Assembly: GCF_900313035.1 (NCBI RefSeq)
Contig: NZ_OMPS01000048.1
Span: forward strand, 124,001-188,000
Origin: Ruegeria sp. EL01
GTDB lineage: Bacteria > Pseudomonadota > Alphaproteobacteria > Rhodobacterales > Rhodobacteraceae
Length of the DNA stretch: 64,000 bases
Reading direction: 5' to 3'
The position numbers and the translations under genes were made by a program. Position 1 is the stretch's first letter. Every line of letters begins with the position of its first letter. Below are positions 46,271-57,216 of this stretch, piece after piece. The notes under the pieces were generated by a model. It worked only from the letters and a program-made list of their open reading frames with translations. It was not told the DNA's origin and did not search any database.

Positions 46271-47470
46271 TCAGGATGTTGCTTGATTATGAATTCGCGT
46301 GACCTCGTCCCGGATGATTCGAGCAATCAAAGAACAATCATCCAGGGAAAACGTCAGCGGAACACGCATGTCCATAATGCCAGCCAACACCCGATCACTA
46401 TCTGGCATTCGAGTGCTCTCGGCGTAGCGCCAGCTATCGTAACGCGATGTAAACCCGGTTGGTTCAGCGCCACCAAACCATTTCAGTTCAACCCCACGCG
46501 CAGCGCACCGGCCAATCACTTCTGCAATTCCTTCAGAGGACCAGTCCAGTAGAAGAAATTGAATGGATGATCCCACATAGGTTTCAGCATTGGGTCGTTC
46601 TACAATCGTCAGGCCGGGCGTATCACGAAGGCCCTTTTCGATCCGACCATATCTTTCGTTCCAACGTTCCACCTGTCGATTCAGATCGCGCAGTTGTGGG
46701 CGCAGGATCGCCGCGCGCAAATTGTCCATTCGCCCCGAGACATTAGGCGTGGTGTATTTGATCCGGTCAAATACCTCTGGGCCCGGCGCCGCCAAATGGC
46801 GTTCATACAACATGTAAGACCCAGACAGCATTGTTGCTTTGGCTGCCAGTTCCTCATCATCTGTGATCAGCAGACCACCTTCGCCCGAATTGACGTGTTT
46901 GTATGTCTGACAGGAATAGCAACCGATTGCGCCCTGACGCCCTGACAATTGCCCGCGCCATGCTGCCCCCATGGTATGCGCACAATCTTCGATCACCGTC
47001 ACACCCACCGCGTCGCATAGCTCCATCAGCCGGTCCATGTCGCACAAATGTCCGCGCATATGGCTGAGCATCAGGACCCGTGCCTGTTCCAGCTTGCCTT
47101 CGAGATCATCCAGATCGATCGTCAGGTCTTCGGTTACGCCAACAAAAACCGGCTTGGCGCCAACCGACGCAATCGAACCCGGCACCGGCGCCAGCGTAAA
47201 GGCATTGGTCAAAACCGGATCTCCCGGTTGCACCCCAACCGCCCGCAGCGCGGTCGCCATCGCATAGCCACCGGACGACACCGCAAGGCAGTACTTTGCC
47301 CCCATCTGGGCCGCGAAATCCTGTTCCAGCAGGGCGGTCTCTCCCAGCTCGCCGGGCACAATGTTGTAGCGATGCAAACGCCCGTGACGCAGCACCGCCA
47401 ATGCGGCCTCGATCGCATCGTCGGGGATGGGTTCCTGTTGGGTGAAACTGCCGGCAAATATCTCAGTCAT
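46271..47470 (-). CDS. DegT/DnrJ/EryC1/StrS family aminotransferase
   Basis: The 399-residue PLP enzyme has the sugar-aminotransferase layout: SSGGYAMATALRAVGVQPGD, VIEDCAHTMGAAWRG with the PLP-ring Asp, and GCYSCQTYKHVNSGEGG where Lys would form the Schiff base. Members usually make amino sugars for surface polysaccharides or antibiotics. No sugar-nucleotide genes are adjacent apart from glmUS on the other side, so the substrate is unknown. ATG 47470 was taken over an earlier start at 47491. Confidence 0.85.
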   Translation of the reverse strand: MTEIFAGSFTQQEPIPDDAIEAALAVLRHGRLHRYNIVPGELGETALLEQDFAAQMGAKYCLAVSSGGYAMATALRAVGVQPGDPVLTNAFTLAPVPGSIASVGAKPVFVGVTEDLTIDLDDLEGKLEQARVLMLSHMRGHLCDMDRLMELCDAVGVTVIEDCAHTMGAAWRGQLSGRQGAIGCYSCQTYKHVNSGEGGLLITDDEELAAKATMLSGSYMLYERHLAAPGPEVFDRIKYTTPNVSGRMDNLRAAILRPQLRDLNRQVERWNERYGRIEKGLRDTPGLTIVERPNAETYVGSSIQFLLLDWSSEGIAEVIGRCAARGVELKWFGGAEPTGFTSRYDSWRYAESTRMPDSDRVLAGIMDMRVPLTFSLDDCSLIARIIRDEVTRIHNQATS

Positions 47471-47509
47471 GGCATTGTTGTGGGGCCGCACAGGTCCGGG
47501 GTCAAGGGA

Positions 47510-48181
47510 TCAAGCAGCCGCACCGATCAATCCCGGAACCATTCCGGGCAAATCATCAAAATGATGCAGTAACGCCTCTGGCTCCAGAGCTGCCATATCA
47601 TCACCAGACGGACCAAATGTGACCAGAACCGAGGGAACCCCTGCGGCCCGCGCAGTGTTTCGATCAGTATCCGAATCCCCGATCAGGACGCACAGGTCCG
47701 GATCTCCGCCCGCACGGCGGGCCGCTTCGCGCAACGGTTCGGGATCTGGCTTGCGCACGGTCAGCGTATCGGCCCCAACCAGCGATGCGAACCGGTCGCG
47801 AACCCCCATGCGGGTTAACAGCAGCTCGGCCAGAGCCTCGGGCTTGTTGGTACAGATGCCAACACCGTAACCAGCGCCTTTCAGCAGATCGACCGCCTGC
47901 AATGCACCGGGGTAGAAGGTTGTATGCGTGTCGATAGCTTCGGCATAAGCCTCAAGCAGCATCGGGTAATAGTCCAGAACAGTGCGTTCCTGAAAAGCCC
48001 CCACCCGTTTTAAGCCATGGGTCAACATCATCCGCCCACCGCGCAGCGCAACACCTGCATCCTGCCCGTTAACCAACACATCACCGTGTCCCATATGGCG
48101 AAAACAATGGTTCGCCGCAGCCAGTAAATCGCCTGACGTATCCGCCAGTGTGCCGTCCAGATCGAAGATGACCGTTCGCAT
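47510..48181 (-). CDS. gph: Phosphoglycolate phosphatase (HAD-IA)
   Basis: The 223-residue protein has IFDLDGTLADTSGDLLAA with the nucleophile Asp, VGICTNKPEAL, the Lys in VRKPDPEPLREAARRAGG and LIGDSDTDRNTARAAG. This is the Gph form, which removes 2-phosphoglycolate. It is divergent from glmU across 134 bases and 39 bases upstream of the aminotransferase. Confidence 0.85.
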   Translation of the reverse strand: MRTVIFDLDGTLADTSGDLLAAANHCFRHMGHGDVLVNGQDAGVALRGGRMMLTHGLKRVGAFQERTVLDYYPMLLEAYAEAIDTHTTFYPGALQAVDLLKGAGYGVGICTNKPEALAELLLTRMGVRDRFASLVGADTLTVRKPDPEPLREAARRAGGDPDLCVLIGDSDTDRNTARAAGVPSVLVTFGPSGDDMAALEPEALLHHFDDLPGMVPGLIGAAA

Positions 48182-48315
48182 ATTATCTCCTGCCTCGGCG
48201 GGTTTTCGCCATGTCGTATTTCAAAACGGCAACCTTGTTTGATGGTCGAACCGCTTGCGCCTTTGCCCTCAGCGGATAAAACGGACTGCGACAAAACAAA
48301 AGAGAAATTGATTTC

Positions 48316-49668
48316 ATGACCATTGCCCTTGTCATCCTTGCCGCCGGGAAAGGCACCAGGATGAATTCGGATGTTCCAAAAGTTCTGCATCCTATCGCCC
48401 AGGCCCCGATGCTGGTTCACGCGATGCGGGCGGGTGCCGTGCTGTCACCGGAACGCACCGTTATCGTCACGGGTCATGGATCGGAAGCTGTGGCCAAAGT
48501 CGCGCAGTCTGAGGATGAAACGGCACAGGTCGCCGTGCAGGAGGAACAGCTTGGCACCGCGCATGCGGTCGCTCAGGCCCGCGCGGCGCTGGATGGGTTC
48601 GAGGGTGACGTTGTTGTCCTTTATGGTGACACGCCGTTTTTGCAGCCCGACACGTTAGAGCGGATGATCGAAGCCCGGGCCAAGAATGATCTGGTCATAC
48701 TCGGGTTCGAAGCCGCAGACCCGGCAAGGTACGGACGTCTAGTGATGCAGGGCCACACCCTAGAGCGCATCGTGGAATTTAAAGACGCCACAGAACAAGA
48801 ACGGTCCATAACATTCTGCAATTCGGGCCTTTTGGCCTGCAGTGCACAGACATTGTTTGGCCTGATTGATGCTGTTGGAAACGACAATGCATCAGGTGAA
48901 TACTACCTGACCGATGTGGTGGAAATCGCGCGGGGCAAGGGGTTGACCGTGACCGCAGTCGCTTGCGGTGAAGAACAAACATTGGGTGTCAATTCCCGCG
49001 CTGATCTGGCAGCAGCGGATGCCGTGTTTCAAGCGCGCGCGCGTGCCGAGCTGTTGGATCTGGGTGTGACATTGATGGCCCCCGAGACCGTTTATCTGGC
49101 GGCAGACACGGTTATCGGGCGCGATAGCGTGATTGAACCCAACGTGATCTTTGGCCCCGGTGTCACCGTCGAAAGCGGTGCGACCATTCGGGCATTCTCG
49201 CATCTCGAAGGCTGCCATGTCAGCCGGGGGGCTATCGTCGGACCCTATGCCCGACTGCGACCCGGTGCCGAACTCGCCGAAAACGCGCGGATCGGGAATT
49301 TTGTCGAAATCAAAAATGCCGAGATCGCCGAAGGGGCCAAGGTCAATCATCTGAGCTATATCGGTGATGCCACGGTTGGGGCCGCGACAAATATCGGCGC
49401 CGGCACCATCACCTGCAACTATGATGGCGTGATGAAGCACCAGACCACGATTGGTGAAAACGTCTTTATCGGCTCGAACACCATGCTGGTGGCCCCGGTG
49501 ACCCTTGGCGATGGCGCGATGACCGCGACCGGAACCGTTGTGACCCGTGACGTTGAACCAGATGCCCTGGCCGTGGCCCGCGCCCGGCAGGACAACAAAC
49601 TGGGGTATGCGCGTAAATTGTTTGACATGTTAAAGGCGAAGAAGGCTCGCCTAAGCAAAGGAGCCTGA
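48316..49668 (+). CDS. glmU: Bifunctional GlmU: N-acetylglucosamine-1-phosphate uridyltransferase / glucosamine-1-phosphate acetyltransferase
   Basis: The 450-residue enzyme makes UDP-GlcNAc for peptidoglycan and lipid A. The N-terminal uridyltransferase has ILAAGKGTRMNSDVPKVLHP and YGDTPFLQPDT; the C-terminal left-handed beta-helix has hexapeptide repeats, RLRPGAELAENARIGNFVEI and GAGTITCNYDG. Length is normal. It is five bases upstream of glmS and probably one operon. Confidence 0.96.
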   Translation: MTIALVILAAGKGTRMNSDVPKVLHPIAQAPMLVHAMRAGAVLSPERTVIVTGHGSEAVAKVAQSEDETAQVAVQEEQLGTAHAVAQARAALDGFEGDVVVLYGDTPFLQPDTLERMIEARAKNDLVILGFEAADPARYGRLVMQGHTLERIVEFKDATEQERSITFCNSGLLACSAQTLFGLIDAVGNDNASGEYYLTDVVEIARGKGLTVTAVACGEEQTLGVNSRADLAAADAVFQARARAELLDLGVTLMAPETVYLAADTVIGRDSVIEPNVIFGPGVTVESGATIRAFSHLEGCHVSRGAIVGPYARLRPGAELAENARIGNFVEIKNAEIAEGAKVNHLSYIGDATVGAATNIGAGTITCNYDGVMKHQTTIGENVFIGSNTMLVAPVTLGDGAMTATGTVVTRDVEPDALAVARARQDNKLGYARKLFDMLKAKKARLSKGA

Positions 49669-49673
49669 GACAT

Positions 49674-51497
<1,824 letters not shown>

Positions 51498-51501
51498 TTA
51501 G

Positions 51502-51873
51502 GTGGGGACCAACAACTGGAACGACACTGACATCCAGACCCTTTTGCGCCTGATGCGCAGCTCGAAACAGGAATACGAGCAGTACCTAAGCAATGGGCGA
51601 GCGTTCCTTCATGCCAGAAAGCTTAGAGAAAACAATCAAGCCATCCTCGACTTGATCGCAGCGGAGGGTTTTGGATCAGACGACACATTGGCTGCGGGCC
51701 TTCAGGACTTGAAAGAACATTTGGAAGACTGGGCCAGATGCTGGGACCGCGAACAGACCACTCAGGCCCCAAAAGATGGTGATCCGTTTGTCTTTACTGG
51801 CTACAAGACGTATCCAAAGCATCTGGACACGCTTCTGACCCGGTACCAAGCGGACATGGGTCGCAAGATCTGA
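51502..51873 (+). CDS. Unknown 123-residue protein after glmS
   Basis: The predicted protein is helical and charged (RLMRSSKQEYEQYLSNGRAF, DLKEHLEDWARCWDREQ) with a C-terminal GYKTYPKHLDTLLTRYQ. No family was recognised. It starts with GTG 51502, four bases after the glmS stop, and a counted row is about 47% G+C, lower than glmS. It follows the same pattern as the inserted genes of the nuo and liu operons. Confidence 0.65.
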   Translation: MGTNNWNDTDIQTLLRLMRSSKQEYEQYLSNGRAFLHARKLRENNQAILDLIAAEGFGSDDTLAAGLQDLKEHLEDWARCWDREQTTQAPKDGDPFVFTGYKTYPKHLDTLLTRYQADMGRKI

Positions 51874-51915
51874 GGCGCAGCCGCTCCGAAGTTGACAGTC
51901 ACGGTGGAGAGCCTA

Positions 51916-52458
51916 ATGGCCAAGCAATTCCTGCAAATCGATGTCGCACACCAGAAGTTTATTGAAGACCAACACATGTTCTTTGTTGGCTCTGCCGGTA
52001 CTGACGGACGTGTCAACATCTCACCCAAAGGTATGGATTCACTGCGGGTTCTGGGGCCGAACCGGATTATGTGGATGAACCTGACCGGCAGCGGCAATGA
52101 AACTGCCGGACATTTGCTGGACGTCAATCGCATGACGTTGATGTGGTGCTCGTTCACCACCCGCCCGCTGATCCTGCGCACCTATGGCACGGCCCGAATG
52201 ATCCAGGCGGGGGATGAGGATTGGGCTGAATTTTCCCATCACTTCCCCAATCATCGTAGTGCGCGGCAGATTTACGACCTGAGCGTCGATCTGGTGCAGA
52301 CCTCTTGCGGGTACGCGGTTCCGTTCATGGAGTACCAATCCGAGCGGGACACGATGCAAAAATGGGTGGATGGCAAATCGGATGACGATATTCGTGCCTA
52401 TTGGGTTGAGAAAAACCAGCACACAATCGACGGCAAACCCACCGGCGTTTCGGTCTAG
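51916..52458 (+). CDS. Pyridoxamine 5'-phosphate oxidase family protein
   Basis: The 180-residue protein has the split-barrel flavin-binding fold: HMFFVGSAGTDGRVNISPKG, WMNLTGSGNETAGHLL and MTLMWCSFTTRPLILRTYG. Members bind FMN or F420; this one is too unlike PdxH to assign vitamin B6 metabolism. ATG 51916 has GGAGAG upstream; the TTG at 51892 is less likely. It is seven bases from the alkD-like gene. Confidence 0.82.
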   Translation: MAKQFLQIDVAHQKFIEDQHMFFVGSAGTDGRVNISPKGMDSLRVLGPNRIMWMNLTGSGNETAGHLLDVNRMTLMWCSFTTRPLILRTYGTARMIQAGDEDWAEFSHHFPNHRSARQIYDLSVDLVQTSCGYAVPFMEYQSERDTMQKWVDGKSDDDIRAYWVEKNQHTIDGKPTGVSV

Positions 52459-52464
52459 CGAACC

Positions 52465-53151
52465 ATGATGGACCCGTATCTGAACCAGATCAAAGCCCAT
52501 GCCGACCCTGAGCGTGCAGAACAGATGGCGGCGTACCACAAGGTGGATCGTCCCCATCTGGGCGTCGCAAACCCGGTTCTGAATGACTTAACCAAAGCGT
52601 GGCGGCAAGAGTTGGACGTGCCAGCGCGCGTGGAACTCGCGGATGCGCTTTGGAAAACCAACATCCACGAGGCGCGCCTCGCTGCAGCAAAACTGCTAAC
52701 CCAAGCACGCATCCGCCCTGATGCAGAGGTGTGGGATCTGCTGCAAAGCTGGCTACCGGATTTCGACGCTTGGGCGGTCGCAGATCACGCCTGCATGGCC
52801 ATGCAAAAACGACTGACCACCGACCCATCCCGCCTGGATCAGGTCGAGATTTGGACAACGTCAGATCATATGTGGACCCGCCGGGCGGCGCTGGTGGCCA
52901 CCCTGCCCTGGACCAAACAAAATCATCCAAAACCTGATGAGTTACTGCATCGAGATCGGGTGCTCGGCTGGGCTGCGGGTTATGTGCAGGATCGTGATTG
53001 GTTCATTCAGAAAGCAATTGCCTGGTGGTTGCGCGAATTGTCCAAACACGACCCGGAGCGTGTGATCACATTTCTAAAAAACCAGGGTGACGCCATGAAG
53101 CCCTTTGCCCGCCGCGAAGCAGGCAAGTACCTGAAAGGTCAATCGACGTAG
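52465..53151 (+). CDS. AlkD-like DNA alkylation repair protein
   Basis: The 228-residue all-helical protein matches the AlkD HEAT-repeat DNA glycosylases, which remove bulky or cationic alkyl bases without flipping: LADALWKTNIHEARLAAAKL, VEIWTTSDHMWTRRAALVAT and WFIQKAIAWWLRELSKHDPE with conserved Trp and Arg residues. Tandem ATG codons are at 52465 and 52468. The end overlaps the opposing lipoprotein gene by 13 bases. Confidence 0.82.
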   Translation: MMDPYLNQIKAHADPERAEQMAAYHKVDRPHLGVANPVLNDLTKAWRQELDVPARVELADALWKTNIHEARLAAAKLLTQARIRPDAEVWDLLQSWLPDFDAWAVADHACMAMQKRLTTDPSRLDQVEIWTTSDHMWTRRAALVATLPWTKQNHPKPDELLHRDRVLGWAAGYVQDRDWFIQKAIAWWLRELSKHDPERVITFLKNQGDAMKPFARREAGKYLKGQST

Positions 53152-53561
53152 ACCTGAACCTCGACCAACTCGTCAAATGGCACCAATAGCGCCCGCATCG
53201 CATCCACCGACAATCGGCTTCCGCCACCGTCCGGTCCCGGCGCGGGAACCAGAGTGATGTAAGCCTGCGCACCGGTTTTCGGAACAACGACCCGCGCAGT
53301 GACCTCGGCATCGACAAGCGGTGTCTGCATCCAGCGGCCAAGGGTGGTCGGATCGCCTAGACCAGCAATGGTTGTCTTGGCCCCGACCCAACCGGCAGAC
53401 GCAGAAACGGGCGCGGCTTCAGGCACTTCTGATTCAGCCTCGACAACGGCGGGCGTAGCTTCGTCGGTTGCTTCGCTTTTGCCGAACACGCGGTCTGTAG
53501 TGGACCGAATTGCGTCACAGCCGCCAAGCAGAACACATGATATCAAAAGCACATATCTCAT
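53139..53561 (-). CDS. Predicted lipoprotein of unknown function
   Basis: The 140-residue protein starts with a lipoprotein signal (RYVLLISCVLLGGC, lipobox LGGC), then an acidic, Ala/Glu/Val-rich linker and a domain with GLGDPTTLGRWMQTPLVDAE and LSVDAMRALLVPFDELVEVQ. No family with known function was recognised. Its 3' end overlaps the AlkD-like gene by 13 bases on the other strand. Composition is like its neighbours. Confidence 0.75.
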   Translation of the reverse strand: MRYVLLISCVLLGGCDAIRSTTDRVFGKSEATDEATPAVVEAESEVPEAAPVSASAGWVGAKTTIAGLGDPTTLGRWMQTPLVDAEVTARVVVPKTGAQAYITLVPAPGPDGGGSRLSVDAMRALLVPFDELVEVQVYVD

Positions 53562-53651
53562 GTCTGAAACCTACAACCCTGTGCGCATCTGTACCAGCCC
53601 AAAGCGCAGTTCACTCTTGTCGCGGAAGGGTTCCAGCTTTACCTATGTCGA

Positions 53652-54659
53652 ATGACAGCTCCGCTTATTGACCCGTTCGCACGCGCCATCACCTATCTCC
53701 GCGTTTCCGTCACGGACCGCTGCGACTTTCGCTGCGTCTATTGCATGTCCGAAAACATGACCTTTCTGCCGAAGAAAGACCTGCTGACGTTGGAAGAACT
53801 GGACCGCATGTGTTCAACCTTTGTCAAAATGGGCGTCGAGAAGCTGCGCATTACCGGTGGCGAGCCATTAGTGCGCCGCAATATCATGACGTTTTTCAAT
53901 GCCATGACCCGCCATCTGGACAGCGGCGCATTGAAAGAACTAACGCTGACCACCAACGGGTCGCAATTGCATCGCTTTGCCGATGAGCTTTATGCAGCAG
54001 GCGTGCGACGGGTGAATGTCTCACTGGATACGCTTGATGACGACAAGTTTGGCCGCGTGACGCGCTGGGGTCGCCTGAAACAGGTCTTGAATGGCATCGA
54101 CGCAGCGCAGAAAGCCGGATTGCGCGTCAAGATCAACGCTGTGGCGCTCAAAGGCTTCAACGAACCCGAGCTGCCAAAGATCACCGAATGGTGCGCCGAA
54201 CGCGATATGGATCTGACCTGGATCGAGGTTATGCCCATGGGCGATATCGGCAACGAAGATCGTCTTGATCAGTACTGGTCCCTCAAAGACGTGCGGGCTG
54301 AGTACGAAAACCACTATACGGTCAGCGATCTGGCCGAACGCTCCGGTGGCCCTGCGCGGTATGTGCGCCTTGAAGTGACCGGTCAGAAAATCGGCTTTAT
54401 CACTCCCCTGTCCCACAATTTCTGTGAAAGCTGCAACCGCGTGCGCCTGACCTGCACCGGTGAGCTTTACATGTGCCTGGGGCAGGAAGACATGGCTGAC
54501 CTGCGTGCGCCATTGCGGGATCACCTCGATACGGAAGAACCGCTTGAAGACGCAATTCGCGCGGCAATCAACCTCAAGCCCAAGGGGCATGATTTCGACT
54601 ATTCGCGTCAAACGATCGACGGTCAGATGAGCCGCCACATGAGCCATACAGGCGGCTGA
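53652..54659 (+). CDS. moaA: GTP 3',8-cyclase
   Basis: The 335-residue radical SAM enzyme starts molybdenum cofactor synthesis by turning GTP into 3',8-cyclo-GTP. It has [14 protein letters not shown] for the first [4Fe-4S] and [14 protein letters not shown], and [20 protein letters not shown] for the second cluster. The C-terminus ends in Gly-Gly as usual. No other moa gene is nearby. It is one base before waaA. Confidence 0.95.
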   Translation: MTAPLIDPFARAITYLRVSVTDRCDFRCVYCMSENMTFLPKKDLLTLEELDRMCSTFVKMGVEKLRITGGEPLVRRNIMTFFNAMTRHLDSGALKELTLTTNGSQLHRFADELYAAGVRRVNVSLDTLDDDKFGRVTRWGRLKQVLNGIDAAQKAGLRVKINAVALKGFNEPELPKITEWCAERDMDLTWIEVMPMGDIGNEDRLDQYWSLKDVRAEYENHYTVSDLAERSGGPARYVRLEVTGQKIGFITPLSHNFCESCNRVRLTCTGELYMCLGQEDMADLRAPLRDHLDTEEPLEDAIRAAINLKPKGHDFDYSRQTIDGQMSRHMSHTGG

Positions 54660-54660
54660 G

Positions 54661-55950
54661 ATGCCTGAACACCCGACGCTGCTGTATCGGCTGTACTGCG
54701 GCCTGACCTCGCTTGTTGCGCCACTTGCATGGCGCACCGTACAAAAGAAGCTCCAAACCGCAGAAGTGCCAATCAACCGTCAGCGCGAACGCTTGGGCCA
54801 TGCGTCCCTTCCCCGCCCCGATGGTCACCTGATCTGGTTTCACGCCGCCAGTGTCGGCGAAAGCCTGTCGGTGCTGAGCCTGATCAAACATCTGGGGGAC
54901 AGGCTGCCTGACACGCATTTCCTGATCACCTCGGGCACGCCGACGTCCGCAGCCTTGATCGAAAAGCGCCTGCCCCCACGTACGCGGCATCAATACCCAC
55001 CGTTGGACACCGGCGGACCCGTGAAACGCTTTCTGGACCATTGGCGCCCAAACGCCGGTATCTTTGTTGAAAGCGAGATTTGGCCACGCCTGATCGTAGA
55101 AAGCGCCCGGCGTGGCGTGGCATTGGCATTGCTCAATGCGCGCCTGTCCGAAAAATCCGTGAAAGGCTGGGCGCAACGTCCTAAAACTGCGCGTTTCATT
55201 CTGGACAGCTTCCGCCTGTTTCTAACTCAGAACGACAAGACCGCCGGAAACCTGATCGGCTTGGGGGCGAACCCCGGGCACGTCCAACCCGGCACCAACC
55301 TCAAGGCCATGTCCGATCCTTTGCCTGTGGATCAGGACGTGGTCGACGGCATTCGCTCAGAAATCTCAGGACGGCCGCTTTGGATTGCCAGCTCTACCCA
55401 TGATGGGGAAGAAGAAACGGTTCTGGCCGCGCACACGCGGCTTTTGGAACGCTGGCCTGATCTCCTGCTGTTGCTAATCCCACGTCATCCAGACCGCCGC
55501 GAAGATATCGCTGCAATTTTGAAACAGACCGGACTGACGGCGTCTTTCCGCACCGCCACAGACCCCATCACTGAAACGACCCAGGTCTATGTCGCCGACA
55601 CGCTGGGCGAAACCGGCACCTGGTACGCACTTTGCCCAATTGTATTTCTCGGCGGATCACTGAAGGAAATCGGCGGCCACAATCCCTTTGAACCTGCGCA
55701 GGCCGGTGCGGCCGTCATCACCGGTCCAGGCTATTTCAACTTCGCGGAAACATTCGCGCCCTTGGTCAAAAGTGGCGGCGCAATCGAGGTTCATTCTGCC
55801 TTGGAACTCAGCTCGACTGTTGACGGCTGGCTGAGCGACGAAACAGCGCTCAGTAATGCTCAGTCAGCTGCGGGTGCCTGCGTTAAAGTACAAGAAAACG
55901 CCATGGATGTGGTCATTGATACGCTGTGCGAGCGTCTGGACCTCACCTGA
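54661..55950 (+). CDS. waaA: 3-deoxy-D-manno-octulosonic acid transferase
   Basis: The 429-residue membrane-anchored glycosyltransferase adds Kdo to lipid IVA. Motifs are FHAASVGESLSVLSLIKHL with the catalytic Glu, VESEIWPRLI, LLIPRHPDRREDIAAIL and GHNPFEPAQAGAAVITGP. The start ATG 54661 lies one base after the moaA stop. The end faces the M20 cluster across 80 bases, without a clear terminator. Confidence 0.93.
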   Translation: MPEHPTLLYRLYCGLTSLVAPLAWRTVQKKLQTAEVPINRQRERLGHASLPRPDGHLIWFHAASVGESLSVLSLIKHLGDRLPDTHFLITSGTPTSAALIEKRLPPRTRHQYPPLDTGGPVKRFLDHWRPNAGIFVESEIWPRLIVESARRGVALALLNARLSEKSVKGWAQRPKTARFILDSFRLFLTQNDKTAGNLIGLGANPGHVQPGTNLKAMSDPLPVDQDVVDGIRSEISGRPLWIASSTHDGEEETVLAAHTRLLERWPDLLLLLIPRHPDRREDIAAILKQTGLTASFRTATDPITETTQVYVADTLGETGTWYALCPIVFLGGSLKEIGGHNPFEPAQAGAAVITGPGYFNFAETFAPLVKSGGAIEVHSALELSSTVDGWLSDETALSNAQSAAGACVKVQENAMDVVIDTLCERLDLT

Positions 55951-56030
55951 CGCAAACAAGCCCCACTTTATCTGGCTAAAAGTATCCGGACGAGCGCGAG
56001 GGGCTGGCCCGTCGCTTCCCTAAGCCGTCA

Positions 56031-57194
56031 CTACGCCGCTGGCATCCGCTGTTCGACAATTTCTGCCCACCAGCTGCACCCAGCCGGAATGGCCTCGTCG
56101 TTAAAGTTATACTCAGGATGGTGCACCATCGCCGTCTCACCATTGCCAACCAGAATATAGGCGCCAGGGCGCTCTTCGAGCATGAAGGCAAAGTCCTCGC
56201 CACCCATCACCAACGGCGCCTCTTCGCAATTGCCCGAGATTGAACGCGCCACATCCGCGGCGAAATCGGTTTGTTCGTCGCTGTTCACCATGACCGGGTA
56301 GCCCCGGATATAAGTAACATCCGCAGTGCCGCCAAACGTGGCTGCGATGCCGTTACAGATCTCGTTGATGCGCTTTTCGGCCATGTCGCGCATGTCCTTG
56401 CTCATGGTACGCACGGTGCCTTTGATCTGCACGGTCTGCGGGATCACATTGAACGCTTTTGATGAGGTTTCGAACGACGTGACCGAGACCACAACCTGAT
56501 CAATCGGATCAGCGTTGCGCGACGCAATCGTTTGCAGCGCCAGAACCGCTTTGGCCGCTATGATTGTGGTGTCCACGGTGTCGTGTGGCTTGGCTGCGTG
56601 GCCTCCACGCCCTTCGAACGTGATGTCGAACTGATCCGTCGCCGCAAAGAATGCGCCGGGGCGGATCGAGAAACTGCCGACCGGTTTGCCCGGCCAATTG
56701 TGCATTCCATAGACTTCCTGGATGTTCCAGCGGTTCATCATGCCGTCTTCGCACATCTCGCGACCACCGCCGCCGCCTTCTTCGGCGGGCTGGAAGATCA
56801 CAACAACAGTACCATCGAAATTGCGGGTTTCGGACAGGTACTTCGCTGCCCCCAACAACATCGCGGTATGCCCGTCATGGCCACATGCGTGCATGGCACC
56901 GGGTGTTTTTGAGGCATAGTCCAGGCCCGTGGCCTCATGGATCGGCAGTGCATCCATGTCGGCGCGCAACCCGATGACTTTCCCAGCGGAATCAGCCTTG
57001 CCTTTGATCACACCTACCACACCGGTACGACCAATCCCTGTGACCACCTCATCACAGCCAAATTCCTTAAGTTTTTCGGCCACCAAAGCACTGGTGCGGT
57101 GAGTATCGAACAGGATCTCGGGGTTTTCGTGCATGTCACGTCGCCAAGTTGTGATTTCATCCTGCAACTCGGCAAAACGGTTTTTAACGGGCAT
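56031..57194 (-). CDS. M20 family amidohydrolase (aminoacylase/hippurate hydrolase), copy 1
   Basis: The 387-residue zinc enzyme has the M20D pattern: WRRDMHENPEILFDTHRTSA, HACGHDGHTAMLLGAAKYLS with metal-binding Cys and His, QPAEEGGGGGREM with catalytic Glu, HNWPGKPVG, and GGEDFAFMLEERPGAYILVG at the end. Such enzymes cleave N-acyl amino acids or hippurate-like amides. ATG 57194 has TTAGGAGAGAG upstream. It is the last of three tandem paralogues. Confidence 0.9.
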   Translation of the reverse strand: MPVKNRFAELQDEITTWRRDMHENPEILFDTHRTSALVAEKLKEFGCDEVVTGIGRTGVVGVIKGKADSAGKVIGLRADMDALPIHEATGLDYASKTPGAMHACGHDGHTAMLLGAAKYLSETRNFDGTVVVIFQPAEEGGGGGREMCEDGMMNRWNIQEVYGMHNWPGKPVGSFSIRPGAFFAATDQFDITFEGRGGHAAKPHDTVDTTIIAAKAVLALQTIASRNADPIDQVVVSVTSFETSSKAFNVIPQTVQIKGTVRTMSKDMRDMAEKRINEICNGIAATFGGTADVTYIRGYPVMVNSDEQTDFAADVARSISGNCEEAPLVMGGEDFAFMLEERPGAYILVGNGETAMVHHPEYNFNDEAIPAGCSWWAEIVEQRMPAA

Positions 57195-57216
57195 GTCTTC
57201 TCTCTCCTAATTCACT

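Noticed and set aside
55951-56030. GCCCC and GGGGC repeats between waaA and the M20 cluster as a terminator
   Set aside because: The arms are short and the loop would be about 39 bases; no T-run follows.
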